From Citrus sinensis (lineage: Eukaryota; Streptophyta; Magnoliopsida; Sapindales; Rutaceae): 64,000 bases of DNA. This document shows positions 1-13,100 of the stretch, piece by piece. The translations under genes and the position numbers were made by a program. The stretch's first letter is position 1. Each line of letters begins with the position of its first letter. Location of the stretch: contig NC_068558.1 in the NCBI RefSeq assembly GCF_022201045.2, positions 47,719,501-47,783,500 on the forward strand. Direction: 5' to 3'. The notes under the pieces are model-generated. The model was not told the DNA's origin. It saw only the letters and a list, made by a program, of their open reading frames with translations, and did not search any database.

Positions 1-1490
1 GGTGGGACCCACGGATTCCCACTCCCACTCCCTCATTTTTTAAGCTAAGTAAACACTGGAGTGGGAGGAATCCACACTCCACACTCCCACTCCAGAAAGT
101 AAACACTGCCTACATGCATTTATTTCCATTCGTGCTTGCATTAAATCTTACGCATACTTTTCCATACATTAAGTTCTTTAGTGAGCATGCATTTAATAAT
201 GATACATGCTTATCAAAATGAGCCTCTTTAGCTTCTAATCCTTTATTTGTAGTTACTATATCCTTAAATTTTAATTAAAAATAAATAAAATAAATATTCA
301 ATGTATGTGAATCAGTAATGTATGTATGCATATTAGGATTTAGTGTTTTAGACTTGACTCATCTTTTAGAATGATTGGTACTCTACTAACTTGTTTCACA
401 AAACATTGAATTGCTGGCTAAAGTCTCCTAAGTAGGCCTAGCTAGCTAAGAATTCAATGCAAATTGAGTCGTACTTTAGTGTATTTATATTTTCTAAACC
501 GTAGTCCACAATGATTTTCCTAACACAATGGCTTGGGTCTACCATGAAATATGTTCCTTATTGGTTGATTGGACTTTTTGATTAATAAATGTAATTTATA
601 AAATAATATAATAATATTATTTAAATAAATATAATTTTATTTATTTTATTTAATTAAATATAATATAATATTATTTATTTTATGTTATTAAATATAAGGG
701 TAAAAAGTGAAGAGAGATGAGTGGATTCCCACTATGGATGGCAATGGGGTGGGGTGGGGGTAGGAAGACCTATCTCATTCCCCACCCCATTTAAAATTTC
801 GCCTCCATTCCTCACTTCATTCCTCATTTATTTATTTTATAATAGATATAGATTTATGATTTTAATAAACTAAAAATTAAAGACTCAAATAAAATCATTT
901 CTATATTATAAAGTATTTAAATTATTTTAAAAGAATCTCTAAATGTTTGAAATAATATTAAAATTGAAAAATGTTTATAGGAGAGCAGTATTTTAAGAGA
1001 GAAAAGAAAACACAACAATGTTTTAGGTTGAATAAAAATTATATTATAATGTTTTCTTTTAGTTATAGCTCATTTATGTCAAGTAAAAATAAAATAAAAT
1101 CTATTAACTAACATTGTAATTCATAAAATAAAAATTAAAAAAATATTTATATATAATGGAGATTGAGGTTGGGGTGGGGTGGAGAGTACAAAATCAATCC
1201 TCACCCCATTAAGAATTTGAAAATTATTTTTTCCATATCCCCCTCCTCATTCTCCAAAAATTATTTAAAATTCACCCCATTTGGGGTGGAGCCCCATAAG
1301 ACCCCAAACCCATGGAGAATTTTGCCATCCCTAATTCTCACTCCCACCTCTCTCATGGGAGTGAGAATCCAACTCTCCACTCCAAAATTATGTGGGGTCC
1401 ACGGAGTGAGATTCCCACTCTCTCCTTAAAATTTATAAGTAAATACCGGAATGTGAGGAATCCACACTTCATAAAGTAAACACAACATTA
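1..1490. repeat. MITE-like repeat remnants interrupted by a nested element
   Basis: About 100 bp at the left edge, ending in AAGTAAACACTG near 108, resembles the stretch at about 1395-1485, which ends in AAGTAAACACAA. Both contain purine/pyrimidine-skewed GGATTCCCACTC and GGAATCCACACT words. I read them as two remnants of one MITE-type family whose ends carry GTGTTTACTT. A separate hAT-like element sits between them at 733-1333. The left end of the first copy lies outside the window. No coding capacity was recognised. Confidence 0.45.
733..1333. mobile_element. hAT-type MITE with 8-bp target duplication
   Basis: The left end reads TATGGATGGCAATGGGG. The right end, read on the other strand, is TAGGGATGGCAAAATTC, giving a short imperfect terminal inverted repeat. 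The flanks are ATTCCCAC at 725-732 and ATTCTCAC at 1334-1341, a 7/8 match, consistent with the 8-bp duplication made by hAT transposases. The 601-bp body is AT-rich in the middle and G/C-skewed at both ends. The open frame at 1163-1429 is low complexity and is not taken as a gene. Confidence 0.7.
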
Positions 1491-4400
1491 ATTAAATATA
1501 GGAGGTTGGAAAATTGCGCTTGCGTCCATGCATGATTTGTGAAACTACAAAAGTGCATGATTGATAAATGTTAATGTTTATTGCTCTTTTCAATTTATTA
1601 TTCCAACTTCTTAATAATATATAATTAATTTACAAAAGAAATAATAATATGTATTAAGGCCTAAGATATATATAAACTATAAAAAGTTTAAGATGAAATA
1701 AATTTATTTTTCTAAATTTGTTTAGAACAATAGTTTATTCTTTAAACTTTCAATAATAAAATAAATTTGTCAATAATAATATGTACTTTTTGGTAATTTT
1801 AATGTACACCATATAATTAAGCATAATTTACCAAAACATGTATATCAAATTATTTGATAATGATTTCTTAAGAATTTAAATTTAGTAAACACATAATCAA
1901 ATTATTAATCTATGTTAAAAGTGACTTTTTGGGAATATGAAGCAAACCCCAAAAATAGTCTAAACCAAGCTGCTAGTGTCGATACTGAAATTGCCAATTA
2001 TTAATTAGAAGTATGAGCTGCATAAAGAGTTATCCTAGCATTTGAAGAAACATCAAAATTTTAAAATCAGAGTGTGGAGTAAAAACTTTTTTGCATCAAT
2101 GACACAGTATTTCACACAGTTGTATTCACATCTCAAATGTAACTAATTCAGAAGTTATAATAGGTGTGATTATTTGCAGTAATTTGCTTTTATTGAATAT
2201 GAAATCAATAATTTGACTGCATAAACATTAGTGCAAATCGTATTAAGTTGGGTTTTCAAATTGATCGTATTAATTTGGGTTTTTAAATTGATCCAATGAT
2301 AATAATCTTCTGTGATTAAAGTAGTTGAAGCAGTACCACAGATGATAAATGGCAATAAGCCTAAAAAATTAATCCTTAAACTACTAGCCATAAACGAATG
2401 GTGTCGATATATTATGAAGTACACCGCACACGTGTATGGAACGGTCAAGTTTCTTTAAGCTAAATGCTGTGAGAACAAAACTACGAGAGTTTTGTTACCT
2501 TACATAATAACTTACATAATAAAGTAACAAACATCAATAAATAACAAGCGTTAGATTTCAATCTAACGGCTATAAAAATATTAGGTAACAGTAATAAAAA
2601 TGACGAGGAAGTAGGAATGCTTGCCAAGTCTACGATGTTTGTTATCTTATAATATAAGGTAATAACGGCCAAACTATAAATGCATCATCCATTTATGCTT
2701 CCTTCAAATATCACGAACAAAAAGGTGTGTAGTATTAATTTTTATTTATTTAATATTAAAAAAATTTGTATTGAACCTTCTCTTTAGGCGAATTAATCCA
2801 TTCATCCTTCAAACAAGATCGCAACAGAGAATCGCAGACTTGCACTGTTAAAACTCAAGGCCCAAATCCAATCCACAAAAACCTAATGGGCCTCTGGCAC
2901 GAGTGGTTCGGCTTCTGGCATAAATTAGTAGTACGTGTGGATCTGTTCACACCCCATTCAAGGTCTTAAAAAACTCCTTTATCTGCAAGATTTCTATTTT
3001 AACGTTGGTTTGGCTCTGACTGGATTAAAACTTTAAAAACGAAAGGAAAAAGAAGACGAAGAAGATGAATAAGAAGAGGAGAGGGTTGAGATTTATTGGA
3101 ACTAATACACGACTTTCTCTTTACGGGAAACCTATCATTAATGGGGTTCATTTAGAAGTTTGTTTATGGAACCTTAATAGTTATATTTAAAAAAAAGGGG
3201 TTTCTTAAGATAAATTAAGGGGCAGCAACGCAACACCACTCTCAAAGAAAAGATAAATTATTGTAGTTAATGATTGAGCATTTCTATTAATACTAAATTC
3301 TTATTTATACACACTAGTAGCCTCGTGAAGTTTAAAAGTCACTTTCATGCCACAGATAAAATCGTCAGCAGACGAATTCAAATGAGTATATTTATAATTA
3401 GAGAGCTATTGGGACCAATTATATCATTTTTTTTTTGTTATAGTGCAGCTCATAATTCTATTCTATGATTGACGTGTATCATGTTTTAATACCACAAGAG
3501 AAATACCAAGAGATTAGTTAAACGGGTATAGACAATAAGATCGAGTTGACTTAAAAATGTAACATGTGTCGTATGTCTCTTGAATTTGCTGGCTTTTGAA
3601 TGGCTCAAAAGATAGAGCCGGGCGTAATACTTTAATCACAACTCCCTTATTACAGCTAAAGCTTATAATTATTAATTTTTTTTTTTTACACTTTAATTTT
3701 CTACAATCTCACTGAAAATAAGATAAAATCCCGAGAGACGAAAGTTATGTCTTTGGAACAATCGACAAATGTTTTGAAAACGAAACGACATCTCTTGACT
3801 CTTGCACACATGTGAACTAAAGGAAAAAGAAAAAAAAACACATGCTAAACATAGCATAGTAGATAGAGATGGATCAACCAGATGCAAAGGTTGTTGTTTG
3901 TGGATGGAAGAAAAAACTTAGAAAAATAAATAAATAAATAAGAGAAAATCCCTAACAATTGTTATTTTTTTGACTAATAATCTACGATTATTAAGTTATT
4001 TTACGGATAGCGAACGCCTTCCCAACCAACCCATTTCTTTAAGAATGCCACAGCCCGTTTCTTTAAGAATGCTACAACACAAACAATAGGAATCTGAAAT
4101 AATTCAAATAATGTTTTTTTAGTGCTCTTAAAAAGTGTACAAAGTTTAAATAATGTGTGTACATAATTTTTTTTTATTAAAAAAAACTAATATAAATTGT
4201 AACACCGGGGTGTCCGTACACCACCCTCTTCTTTTTAATGTATTGAAGTTTAGAGACCAAACGGCGGGTTGAGAGTAGAGACAAGTAAACCGAACAGAAT
4301 TAGTATTTAAAATCATTTTATTTAATTATTGGAGCACAATTTGTTTAATGATTCCTTGATTACGTCACAGATTTTATCACTTGACATTGTGGGAACCGAC

Positions 4401-5539
4401 TTGACTGTGTCTGGTTGCTTTGAATTAAAATCGCTTCGAATCTTGTTGACGGTGGCAAACCGTGTTGGACTATCGGACACCACACGGAACATGTTTTCAA
4501 TTCTCAAATCGCAACCAGAATCACGCCGCCCGCGTGTAAAGCCTCAGAGACCAGACAATAGCACGTGAATTTGTGGACTTCTCTCTATAATCTATTCTTT
4601 GCTCACACTGATCAAATCTTGCCCTTAAGTTTTGTCAATATTTTCGTTTTCAAAAGAAAAATAAATTTTGATGCCGTCATGAATACAAAGGCTTGAAACT
4701 CATAACGAAAAGTGTTGTAATGTGTACTCCCCCCGACTAATTAAAGGAGTGTTTTTTTTTTTTCTACGGTCTGGTAAAAATCAGATTCTTGAATTTTCCA
4801 CATTTTATTTAAATAAAAACCGGTCTTATTTAATTTATAATCTGCTCTCAGTGCTTCCTCAGTGAACCGTCCAGATTATTTTCATATATTGAACTTTGAT
4901 GTCACAAATAGCACGCAGAAAGCCTCTCTGGTACGTTCTACGGACGGTTTCTAGCATGTGAGTGACAGCATGTTACGCTAATTTATGTACACCATTTCAC
5001 TTGTGCTGTCAAAAATTTCAGTTTGCAGGTGCAGCACAGAACTCGTGTATGCTGAGATATAATGGTGCTTTTAATTTCACATTAGGAAATCGAAAATCCG
5101 ACGTCATAATAATGAATAGCGTTTATTTGTCAAAACGTAGGTGCCAAAATGTGAGTGAAATATATACAATCTACAAGTTTTTAGGATTAAGAAAGATTAA
5201 CGTAATTTTCATACGAATAGGGAATTAAACTTTCATTCCTTAAATTTTTTATTTTATACTATCTAAATTTAATAATTTATTGTTAATAATAACAACAACA
5301 ACAACAACACCACCGCCGCCAACAACAATAACAATAATAATAATCTTATTATTATAATAAATAATGATAATATTTAGTAGCTTGAATCCCAAAATAACAT
5401 AATTACATCACTAGTAATACTGCTTATTCTAATTTTGATTTATACTCCAAAATAAACAATTTATTTCAATTACTCGCATCATAAATGTTATGCATTTCAA
5501 GAGGAAAAGGACAAAATGAGGGAGAACAAATCATCAGCT
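1491..5539. other. Intergenic DNA, no gene recognised
   Basis: AT-rich sequence with short homopolymer runs. All open frames are short (under 93 codons), and none has a recognisable domain or splice structure. There is a small direct repeat around 4032-4070 (a TTTCTTTAAGAATGC unit occurring twice), an isolated CACGTG at 4562-4567, and an AAC-rich simple repeat near 5290-5335. Confidence 0.6.
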
Positions 5540-6110
5540 TCCACGTAATACATTGAGGCAAAATTAACGTGGAAATATCAAATACAGGGCACACACCAAA
5601 CACGTTACTCCCAAATTTTACGAAGCTCACTATTGAATGCTCATCACGTCCTTCTCAATTCTCATAACTCACCCTCGGTTCACGTTACTATCACGTGCTC
5701 TTCACGAGATGTAACAGTTGTCTTATTGTGGTGTTTACTTTTTTTTATGACTGTATTTTATTTTAGTAAGTTTATCGGTCGTTCGATTTGATCGAGGATG
5801 GATTGGATTTGGATGGCGAAAACGTGTTAAAAGTTTACTGTGGTGGACACGTGGCCTCGATTACTGTAATAAACGTGTATCATTTGCAGAGGTGTGAAAC
5901 AGCCGCCCAAAACGCGTGTCCAAGAGCTGGATCGCGTAATGATTCTCATTGGACGGTCGTATTCACGCCAGCATTACCACATGTAAGGCGTTTTTGATGT
6001 TAAATAAAAGTTCTACTTCAGGGACCATTGGAGGGTGCCTTACACGCGCCATTTACTGTTTGGGACTTTCAAAGATTTAATTTATGGATGTTTCACGTTG
6101 CATCACGTTG
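5540..6110. promoter_or_regulatory. Dense cluster of ACGT-core motifs (candidate distal regulatory region)
   Basis: By eye, about eleven ACGT-core words fall within about 570 bp: near 5542, 5576, 5601, 5645, 5681, 5692, 5821, 5848, 5871, 6093 and 6103. Two of them (5692-5697 and 5848-5853) are perfect CACGTG G-boxes. G-box and ACGT elements are bound by bZIP/ABF and MYC-type bHLH factors. The cluster lies 2.2-2.8 kb upstream of the bHLH13-like gene, the nearest recognised gene. Regulatory function is inferred; only the motif density is observed. Confidence 0.4.
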
Positions 6111-8307
6111 ATAATTTGTTTTACAATCTAAACCGTTAATCTCATGGTTAGTTTTGTCAATGCTCGGACCCACATCATTAATCAGAGGGAGGAAGATGTT
6201 AAATTATTTTATTTTACTTTTTTTTTTTTTAAATTATCATTTTATATTTTATAAATATATAATTTTTGTTATCACTTTCGATTTTTGTTTGCCTTAGATT
6301 CTACTCAATCTGGGGACCACGTTGTTCTATTATATTGCATTATGGCTCCTCAAAAATAAGTAATAATAATAATAACTATTCGGATTATAATATTTGATTA
6401 GCTTTCTAACCTCAAGCTTATCAAAAGTAATTGTAATGTCGTAGGAATTCTTTTTGTTTTTTTTTTAACTTTCAACATCTCATGATAAAAAATTTCAAAA
6501 AAAAAAAAATGATGATGATCAACGGATGGAACAAAATCGAATGGTTAATAATGCGTAATCGTGTTTCCTTTAATTAATCCAACGTGCTTGGCTTATGGGT
6601 AGGACCCATTCTTGCTCTACTGAACCCTCGTTTTACCCTTTTTCCTTTTTTTTTTCGCATACCTCACAAATTTACCAACTAAATTTACAATCTAAAACAC
6701 ACGATACATGGTACGATGGAATATGTAATAGGCTATTGGGTGGCTTGTATGTTAAGAAATAATTTGAAATTAAAAACGGATCCAATGCCCTATCAAACAT
6801 TTCCATCAAACATGTATTTCATCTCTCATAAATTTTTTTTAATGTAATTCTTTCCAAGAAAAAAGGATTCTAAGAGTGGGTTTAGAATTGAGGTTGGTCA
6901 GTTGTATTTTAAAAGTTACAGCACTAGAATTATATTGATATGAATTTTTATAGTGAAAAATCTATTATATCTTTAATAATTTTATTAAAATTATTATTTA
7001 AAATTTATATTTACTACATATTATTAATTTATATTTTATAATTATATTTTTTTTTATAATAATTGTACCTTAAAAATTACAGCACTTTAATTTTTAAAAA
7101 AAATCTAAATAAAAAATCAAACATGTCAGGAGGAGCATATTAGATTTAAGCAAAAATTGGAGTTGTGTTTAGTTTCGGGACATAACATTTATTACTATTT
7201 CAAATAGCCATCTGCACAACACCTTACCATATACCCCAACACAGTGTGCAGTGTGCAGCCTATTTAACACTCTTGGGTTATTTTTAATTTTTGGTTATAA
7301 TCAAAGATCTATAATCACTTTTAATTAACTATTAAAGACATGTAACGTATTAAATAAAATAAAAATAAGTGGAGTCACAAGGACTACGTGCATTCAAACT
7401 TAATGCGTGCCACTGTGAGACATGAGAATCACGCAAATTGATGATGGTCTTACTTTTCATTAAAATCATCAAATTTCTTATGGGAAAAAACAGTTGCTTT
7501 TAAAAGTCCCATGAATATGATAAGCGATCAAAGATGATGGGCAAGTGTAACGAACAGTGGACTCTCAAGCGTGTGAAAAAAGCCTCTTTTTTAAGTCATT
7601 AAAACATTTGAAAATCAACCAAAACAAAAACGTTGCCGACTGGTACCTCAACCTCCAACCATTGAGTTTGAGTTAACTCAAATGTCTTAACCATGGTTAC
7701 TTTTTTAACTCTTTAGTCTACTTACTTAACCACGGTCCAATTATGCAGTGATGTAGAGAGAGCGAGCGAAAACAAAACAAAACAAAACGAAATCACCTGC
7801 ATTTCTCTCTGGCACGCCCCTCTATTTCTCTCTCTTTCTGTTACCTTTTTCTTTTTCTTTATTTGGGAAAAAAATTCTTTAACCGATTGTGTGTTTGTTC
7901 TCCGGGAAAACTTGTTTCCGAAATTGAACTGTTAATTTTTTTCCGGGAAAATTTACAACTTCCTCAAGTCTCACCGCTCAGCTCTGCCTTTTGCTGTCTA
8001 TCACTATCCCAAATTGCTTCCCTTGACTGGTGTGTATAAGCTTTTACTCTTTCGATTGATTTTAGTGTATTTCCTTATTTGGGTTTTATTTATTACTTAG
8101 CTCTTATATATAGCTTGTGAGATCTGAAATCATAGGGATATCCTCTCATGTAACAATAGCCATGTGGGGTTTTCTTATTTATTTGAATGTGTCAAATTTC
8201 AGTGTATAGGTATTGGTTTGTTGGGTTTTAGAGTAGATTTGATCTGGGTTTTTGAAAATTGTTTAGCATTAAATTGTTTTGGGGCCTTTTTTTTTTAAGG
8301 TTTAGAT
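6111..8307 (+). promoter_or_regulatory. Upstream region and leader of the bHLH gene
   Basis: No gene is seen here. The last 500 bp become CT-rich (7800-8040), as is common in plant leaders. A GTGTGTATAAG donor-like site near 8030 and a poly-T tract ending in AAG just before 8300 could bound an intron in the 5' untranslated region; cDNA would be needed to confirm this. The stretch 6856-7110 has paired words at its ends, including GTTACAGCACT on the left and TTACAGCACT on the right, and may be a MITE remnant. Confidence 0.35.
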
Positions 8308-10149
8308 ATGAAAATAGAGTTTAATATGGGAGGTAATTTGTGGAATGATGAGGATAAGGCTATGGGAGCAGCTGTTTTGGGAACAAGAGCTTTTGATTAC
8401 TTACTGACGAGCTCAATTTCGAATGAGAACCTTTTAATGGCTGTTGGCAGTGATGAAGATTTACAAAATAAGCTTTCTGATCTCGTGGACAGGCCTAACG
8501 CGTCAAATTTTAGCTGGAATTATGCTATCTTTTGGCAAATTTCGCGGTCTAAGTCAGGTGATTGGGTTTTAGGATGGGGAGATGGGTCTTGTAGAGAGCC
8601 TAAAGAAGGTGAAGAATCAGAAGCTACGAGAATTCCTAATATCAGGCTTGAAGATGAAACTCAACAGAGGATGAGAAAAAGGGTTTTGCAGAAACTGCAT
8701 ACTTTATTTGGTGGATCAGATGAGGATAATTATGCTTTGGGATTGGATAGGGTTACTGATACTGAGATGTTCTTTTTGGCATCTATGTATTTCTCCTTTC
8801 CTCGTGGAGAAGGTGGCCCAGGCAAGTGTTTTGCCTCTGGGAAGCATGTGTGGTTATTGGATGCCTTGAAGTTGAGTTCTGATTACTGCGTGAGGTCTTT
8901 TCTTGCAAAGTCTGCCAGAATTCAGACCATCGTTTTGATCTCGACTGATGCTGGGGTTGTTGAATTGGGCTCTGTCAGATCAGTACCAGAAAGCTTGGAA
9001 TTGGTGCACTCAATTAGGGCTACCTTTTCTTCAAACTCTTCTTTAGCCACGGTTAAGCCAATGGCTGTTGCATTACCAGTTACAAGTGAGAAGAAAGATG
9101 AGAATGGTCTGTTTCCTAATTTGGGCATTTTGGACAGAGTTGAAGGAGTTCCAAAGATTTTCGGTCAGGAATTGAACAACTCGGGCCATGTTCATACCCC
9201 TTTTAGTAGGGAGAAACTTGCTGTTAGAAAGATGGAAGAAAGGCCTTCATGGGAAGCTTACACAAATGGAAATAGGACTGCATTTCCGGGTATTCGAAAT
9301 GGTGTTCATGGTTTTAGTTGGGGAAATGTTCAAGGAGTGAAACAAGGGATCGCAACTGAAATCTTTGGTTCACAAACTAACAATTTGCAAGAGCTGGTTA
9401 ATGGGGTTAGGGAAGATTTTCGGATTAACCACTATCAGTCACAAAAGCCAATGCAAATGCAGATTGATTTCTCTGGGGCTACTTCGAGGCCTAATGTGAT
9501 CGCCAGACCACTGAATGCTGATTCTGAGCATTCTGACGTGGAAGCTTCTTGCAGGGATGAGCGTACAGGCACAGTTGAGGAGAGAAGGCCTCGGAAAAGA
9601 GGTAGAAAGCCCGCAAATGGAAGAGAAGAGCCTCTCAACCACGTGGAGGCGGAGAGGCAACGGCGTGAGAAGCTAAACCAACGGTTCTATGCATTACGAG
9701 CTGTGGTACCTAACATATCCAAGATGGATAAAGCATCGTTGCTGGGAGATGCCATTGCTTACATCAATGAGCTTCAAGCAAAGCTAAAGGTCATGGAAGC
9801 AGAGAGGGAGAACCTAAGTGGCAACTCCAGAGACTTGTCTGCCTTTGAGTCGAATCCTAATGTGGAAAGTCAGAACCGAGCCCCTGATGTTGATATTCAA
9901 GCTGCCCATGATGAGGTGGTTGTAAGAGTGAGCTGTCCTCTTGATTCACATCCTGCATCAAGAGTCATCCAAGCTTTTAAAGACGCACAAATCACAGTTG
10001 TGGAGTCGAAACTTTCTACTGGAAATGATATGGTATTTCACACATTTGTAATCAAATCTCAGGGATCGGAGCAGTTGACAAAAGAGAAGTTGATTGCAGC
10101 ATTTTCCTGCGAATCAAGCTCAATACAGCCATTATCATCAGTTGGGTAG
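8308..10149 (+). CDS. bHLH13: bHLH13/JAM-type (MYC-family, subgroup IIId) transcription factor
   Basis: A single-exon gene of 613 codons. The N-terminal bHLH-MYC_N region (about residues 20-235) has the family words [23 protein letters not shown] and [16 protein letters not shown] basic [15 protein letters not shown] stretch precedes the bHLH domain at about 437-495, which has the DNA-contacting triad H445, E449, R453 in HVEAERQRR and so should bind E/G-boxes. The C-terminal region (about 525-605) is the ACT-like dimerisation segment with [10 protein letters not shown]. Length and word order match Arabidopsis bHLH13 (At1g01260), one of the JAM factors. As family knowledge, JAM proteins repress jasmonate responses by competing with MYC2 and lack its activation region. 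The start chosen is ATG at 8308. An in-frame ATG seven codons later (MGGNLWN) is an alternative start. Nuclear location is expected. Confidence 0.93.
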   Translation: MKIEFNMGGNLWNDEDKAMGAAVLGTRAFDYLLTSSISNENLLMAVGSDEDLQNKLSDLVDRPNASNFSWNYAIFWQISRSKSGDWVLGWGDGSCREPKEGEESEATRIPNIRLEDETQQRMRKRVLQKLHTLFGGSDEDNYALGLDRVTDTEMFFLASMYFSFPRGEGGPGKCFASGKHVWLLDALKLSSDYCVRSFLAKSARIQTIVLISTDAGVVELGSVRSVPESLELVHSIRATFSSNSSLATVKPMAVALPVTSEKKDENGLFPNLGILDRVEGVPKIFGQELNNSGHVHTPFSREKLAVRKMEERPSWEAYTNGNRTAFPGIRNGVHGFSWGNVQGVKQGIATEIFGSQTNNLQELVNGVREDFRINHYQSQKPMQMQIDFSGATSRPNVIARPLNADSEHSDVEASCRDERTGTVEERRPRKRGRKPANGREEPLNHVEAERQRREKLNQRFYALRAVVPNISKMDKASLLGDAIAYINELQAKLKVMEAERENLSGNSRDLSAFESNPNVESQNRAPDVDIQAAHDEVVVRVSCPLDSHPASRVIQAFKDAQITVVESKLSTGNDMVFHTFVIKSQGSEQLTKEKLIAAFSCESSSIQPLSSVG

Positions 10150-13100
10150 CGGCAGTAGCAGTAAGAATGGCATTTAACTTAGTGATAGCATAAAATGTAG
10201 AGAAGAACAATTCAAAAGTTTCTTCTTCGGTTTTGTTATACGGCAAAGGATTCTGAGTGGAAACAGCAGGTCCAGTTAGAATTAGAAAATAACTACTTAT
10301 TGACATTTAGGGCAGCAATTTTTCTGTGAATGTTTATATTATACATATTTTGTCATAAGGAAGTTTTTTGCAAGATGAATTAAATTTGTAAGTTTAACCA
10401 ACTCTATCATCGTTGGTTATTAAGAAACTGATATTACTATTATTGTTTTTTTTTTTTAAATGCATATTGCTCCTGTATTTTGTTCTTTGCCAATTAATGT
10501 GCATTATCGGTAATTCATTGATGAATTTGATGTAATTTGAGTTCTGTTTTTCATCTAAGGATAAAGTGCTTTAGGGATTTTCACTAGTTTGCTTCAGTAA
10601 TTGTCAGATTGAAGATGATAAAAGAATTGATACCTTTGGAAATATACAGTTATTGCGTTTGCCTTAAAAATCTTTTCTATCTATTCCCTATTGATTGACT
10701 CACCCACTAAATGGGTAATTGGTTGCTGGCTTGTTCCAAATTTCGGATCATCAGCTTCATGATTTATTTGTTAAGTTTCCAGAAATGTATCAACAGTTGG
10801 AATCAACAGGAGAAAGCAATTGGAGGGAGGCAAAAAATGGTGAGAAAGTTTTAGATATAGCGCATCTCTTGAACTGTACTTTCCAATGATGCGCGTCCCA
10901 TGATTTTTTTTTTTTTGGTTTGTGTAAGACGTCATTAGACATAAACTTGGGACTGTTTGGCACACTTACCAATGATTTCTCTTCTGAAATGTTGGTAACA
11001 CAAATCTTTCCTAATGGAAAGGGATGGAGATGCTTCATTTGATCATTTGACCTCAATAATGGAGCTAATTCATGCATGAAAATGGGTCATTGATTGTGCT
11101 TCGGGGTCGAATATTCTATTTGGTTGTGAGGAATTGCTGGATCTTTATTTGATTCTCAAGAGATCGAAAACCCCCGTTGGATAAAAATGTATAAAAGTTT
11201 CTGGCAAACAAACAAACAAACAAACAAACAAACAAGCAAGCAATAATAGAGTAAGATTCTCAAATCAAGTTCTTTAGCTTTTTCTGTCTCAGTAACCAAC
11301 GGAAAACGCCTTGAGAATTTAGATGCACATGGAAATGCGAAGGGAACCATTTTGCTGTTAAAATCTAAGCCATCCCTTTAAATTTCTCCTTTCTATAAAG
11401 AGGATTTGAGGTATCTCCACTCCAATCTCGGCAGAAAAAAAGATTGAAAGTAAAAGGTAAACGAATGAGAAAATCAGAGGGGAAAACCAAATGTGTCCGG
11501 AATAGCTTGTATAGCAATCAATGATTATTGATTTGCATAAACAAAATTGAAAACACTAACGAACACAAAAATTATGGTGTGGTCCATTGATCTCCGCGTT
11601 GCGCCCGTGAAGATATTTAACCAATGAACTAGCATTGACAAAATGTCATGTGGTACATGTGCAGTCTTCCAGAAAAGCTCTCAAGTCAAAACTTTGAAGA
11701 ACTACACCTAAATGGGAACGCCATGTTGATTGGTAACCAAACCAAAACCCAAGAAGCCCGTGCCCGCTGCCATGCCACTCAAAAGTCATTGCATGATTAT
11801 TTCTTTCCTTCCCATACCACAGTTTTAGGATGAATCTTTATCCTCAGTTATTCAATTATAACCACAAACTACTTGTTTATAACCCACAGTCACAGCATGG
11901 AAAATGGACAAAGGCTGATGAAAACATGCGGCCAAAACATGGCTCACAAAATTCCATATACTTTCATCTAATGTCCACCGACCCATTAAATCACATCTGG
12001 GTCCCCCTTATTTTTATTTTCTCTTCATTTATCTTGTTGAAATTTCTCTCTTTCCCTGAGACCCACATTGAGTTTCATGAGGATTACCAATGTGAGAAGT
12101 GAGAACGAGCACAAAGAGGCGCAAGAGCGTGCCATGTGATTGTTTAATTTGGCGCCTACGACTTTTAGTATAAATACAATTCTATCTCTATCCACGTCAA
12201 ACCTTTAATTTAGTTGTGTGAACGCCTGTACCAGTTTGGTGTCATCTTGACAAATAAGATATTATGAATTTCAAATTTCATGATTATATTATGAATTTCA
12301 AATTTCATGATTCACACTTGAAAATATATAATTTATTTATAGCATTGATCATTGTTAGAGATAAGAAAATTTAACATGGCCCGATTACCTAACATGAACG
12401 CAATACGAATAAAACATAATTATTAAATGGATCGGGTCTGAGTCGATAAATTTTTTCATGTTAGGTTAAGGTTAAAGTTCTTATTCCATTTATCCGATTA
12501 TTATCAATAACATGTTTATATTTTCTATTCTAAATTAATTTATAGATTTTTTTTATTAAAATTAAAAAATTGTACATAATTCTCTCTTTTTGTTTTTATT
12601 TTTTTTGAGGATGAATATATACGCAGTGTTCCATTTTTAAATTTTTATTTAGATTTAGAACTTCAATAGTATAAATATGTAAATTTTGATAGATGTGTAT
12701 AAATATTAAGCGGGTTATTAGATAATTCACTTATTTTCCGTATTAGGTTAGAGTCCCAATATTTGGACACGATTACTAAATCGTTTGGATTGATATAAAT
12801 TTGACACGATACAAAGCTAGCGCGACATGAACATGACCCAATGATCCATTTTGGCAGCTCAAGTTAGAGCGAGCTACCAGTATTTTAGTTTGTACTAAAT
12901 ATTGTTAATGTCGAGAATATTGAAGAATTTGATTATCTTCTTTTTCATGAGGAACAAGATTCACAAAGGAAACGTTCGGGGAGCACATTTCATTGCGGCA
13001 AAACAGATTTAATTTCTAATGTGAAAATCAGTTTGTTTGTGTAGGAATAATTCCAACACCAGGTTCCTCACCATGATAGGTAATATTAAATGTTTAGGCT

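Noticed and set aside
1163-1429. 88-codon open frame rich in Pro/Ile/Leu
   Set aside because: It spans the right end of the hAT MITE and the neighbouring repeat; composition follows the repeat sequence.
5788-5997. 69-codon open frame in the ACGT cluster
   Set aside because: No domain or homology recognised, no splice partners, and it overlaps the motif-rich block.
11648-12102. Two short overlapping frames after the bHLH gene
   Set aside because: No domain, no start context, and no sign of conservation that can be judged from sequence.
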